DNA from: an uncultured Chloroflexota bacterium
Lineage (GTDB): Bacteria; Chloroflexota; Anaerolineae; Aggregatilineales; Phototrophicaceae
Assembly: GCA_937864975.1 (NCBI GenBank)
Contig: CALMDI010000734.1
Coordinates: 1-5,127, forward strand
Length of the DNA stretch: 5,127 nucleotides
Direction of reading: 5' to 3'
Positions 4,607 to 5,127 of the stretch are shown in pieces. The notes under the pieces are model-generated. The model saw nothing but the letters and a program-made list of their open reading frames with translations. It did no database searches and was not told the origin of the DNA. A program made the position numbers and the translations under genes. Within the stretch, counting starts at the first letter, position 1; each line of letters opens with the position of its first letter.

Positions 4607-5127
4607 CAGAACACCTCCGCGATGCCGGCCTCGGCCAGCGGGTGGACGCCCTTGTGCCGGCCGGGCACCTCACCGCACAGGCGCGGGGTGGGAAAGACCT
4701 TGCCCGGGTTGGAGATCGACGCCGGGTCGAACGCACAGCGCAGCAGCTGCATCGTGTCGAGGTCGTCGTCGGTGAACATCCGCGGCATGTACTTCGCCTT
4801 GTCCGAGCCGACCCCGTGCTCGCCGGTGATCGAGCCGCCGTTGGTGATGCACAGGTCGAGGATGGCGCCGGAGACCGACTCGGCCCGCTCGGCCTCGCCC
4901 TCGACGCTGTCGTCGAAGAGCACGAGCGGGTGAAGGTTGCCGTCTCCGGCGTGGAAGACGTTGGCCACCCGCACGCCGGCCTCGGCCGAGATCTGCGAGA
5001 TGCGGCGCAGCACCTCGGGCAGCGCCGTGCGCGGGATCACCCCATCCTGGACGATGTAGTCGGGGCTGATCCGCCCCACCGCGGCGAACGCCGACTTGCG
5101 GCCCTTCCAGAAGAGGGCGCGCTCCGC
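4606..5127 (-). CDS. glcD: Glycolate oxidase subunit GlcD, C-terminal fragment (5' end outside window)
   Basis: GlcD is the main FAD subunit of glycolate oxidase, of the FAD-linked oxidase family that includes D-lactate dehydrogenases. The frame is open to the right edge, giving 173 visible residues; GTG 5079 is internal, since the upstream codons read FWKGRKSAFAA, typical of the family. The C-terminal domain motifs are complete: SPDYIVQDGVIPRT, HAGDGNLHP (nt 4927-4953) and GEHGVG, whose histidines belong to the active-site and metal-binding region, then AFDPASISNPGKVFPTPRLC near the end. The stop codon TGA (4608-4606) overlaps the glcE ATG. The gene pair follows the usual glcD-glcE order. 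A related D-lactate or other 2-hydroxyacid dehydrogenase is possible, but the adjacent glcE favours glycolate oxidase. Confidence 0.92.
   Translation of the reverse strand, partial: AERALFWKGRKSAFAAVGRISPDYIVQDGVIPRTALPEVLRRISQISAEAGVRVANVFHAGDGNLHPLVLFDDSVEGEAERAESVSGAILDLCITNGGSITGEHGVGSDKAKYMPRMFTDDDLDTMQLLRCAFDPASISNPGKVFPTPRLCGEVPGRHKGVHPLAEAGIAEVF
4614..4618 (-). promoter_or_regulatory. Ribosome binding site of glcE inside the end of glcD
   Basis: The minus strand reads GGAGG followed by TGTTCTG and then ATG at 4606. The strong Shine-Dalgarno sequence lies within the last codons of glcD, seven bases from the start, and together with the TGATG overlap points to coupled translation of the two flavin subunits. 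Confidence 0.75.

Noticed and set aside
3771..4933. Long plus-strand open frames opposite glcE and glcD
   Set aside because: They are antisense shadows that stay open because of very high GC; the minus-strand products carry clear family motifs.
3..5127. A functional cluster linking glycolate oxidation to complex I
   Set aside because: The two halves lie on opposite strands, differ sharply in composition, and both genes at the boundary are broken, so co-location is probably not biological.

Overview
The window joins at least two, and probably three, unrelated pieces of bacterial DNA. The left 3.2 kb is part of a respiratory complex I (NADH:quinone oxidoreductase) operon, read left to right: the C-terminal two-thirds of nuoH, complete nuoJ and nuoK, and a nuoL that breaks off in its histidine-rich loop. 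The DNA is of moderate GC (roughly 50-60% by eye). A six-copy GCAATGA tandem repeat and a hairpin separate nuoH from nuoJ. Intergenic repeats of this style, long acidic and His-rich loops in NuoL, and the gene order make a member of Chloroflexota (Anaerolineae-like) my best guess for this part. That is inference from memory, not proof.

At about 3205-3240 the complex I sequence stops abruptly. NuoL loses its last membrane helices and the antiparallel lateral helix, and no reading frame to the right resembles NuoL. GC rises to about 65% and then above 70%. From about 3720 to the right edge the DNA is very GC-rich and encodes, on the minus strand, the two flavin subunits of a glycolate oxidase: the C-terminal part of glcD, then glcE overlapping it by one base (TGATG). 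This looks like a high-GC actinobacterium. glcE is itself cut off after about 296 residues and runs in frame into a short gene (3374-3694, minus) that has its own ribosome binding site and GTG start and encodes a small, possibly winged-helix protein unrelated to GlcE.

The simplest reading is a chimeric contig: a complex I operon fragment, a roughly 480-base middle piece, and an actinobacterial glc fragment, joined at two breakpoints that each interrupt a conserved gene. No mobile-element ends, target duplications, tRNA or integrase are visible that would make either join natural.

Within the reliable parts, NuoH, NuoJ, NuoK and NuoL form the proton-pumping membrane arm of complex I, and GlcD with GlcE (plus GlcF, not present) oxidises glycolate to glyoxylate. 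I find no evidence of a new system spanning the two halves. The observations I would follow up are the Ala-Glu-Gly-Glu insertion in NuoL, the intergenic repeat and hairpin, and the absence of nuoI between nuoH and nuoJ.
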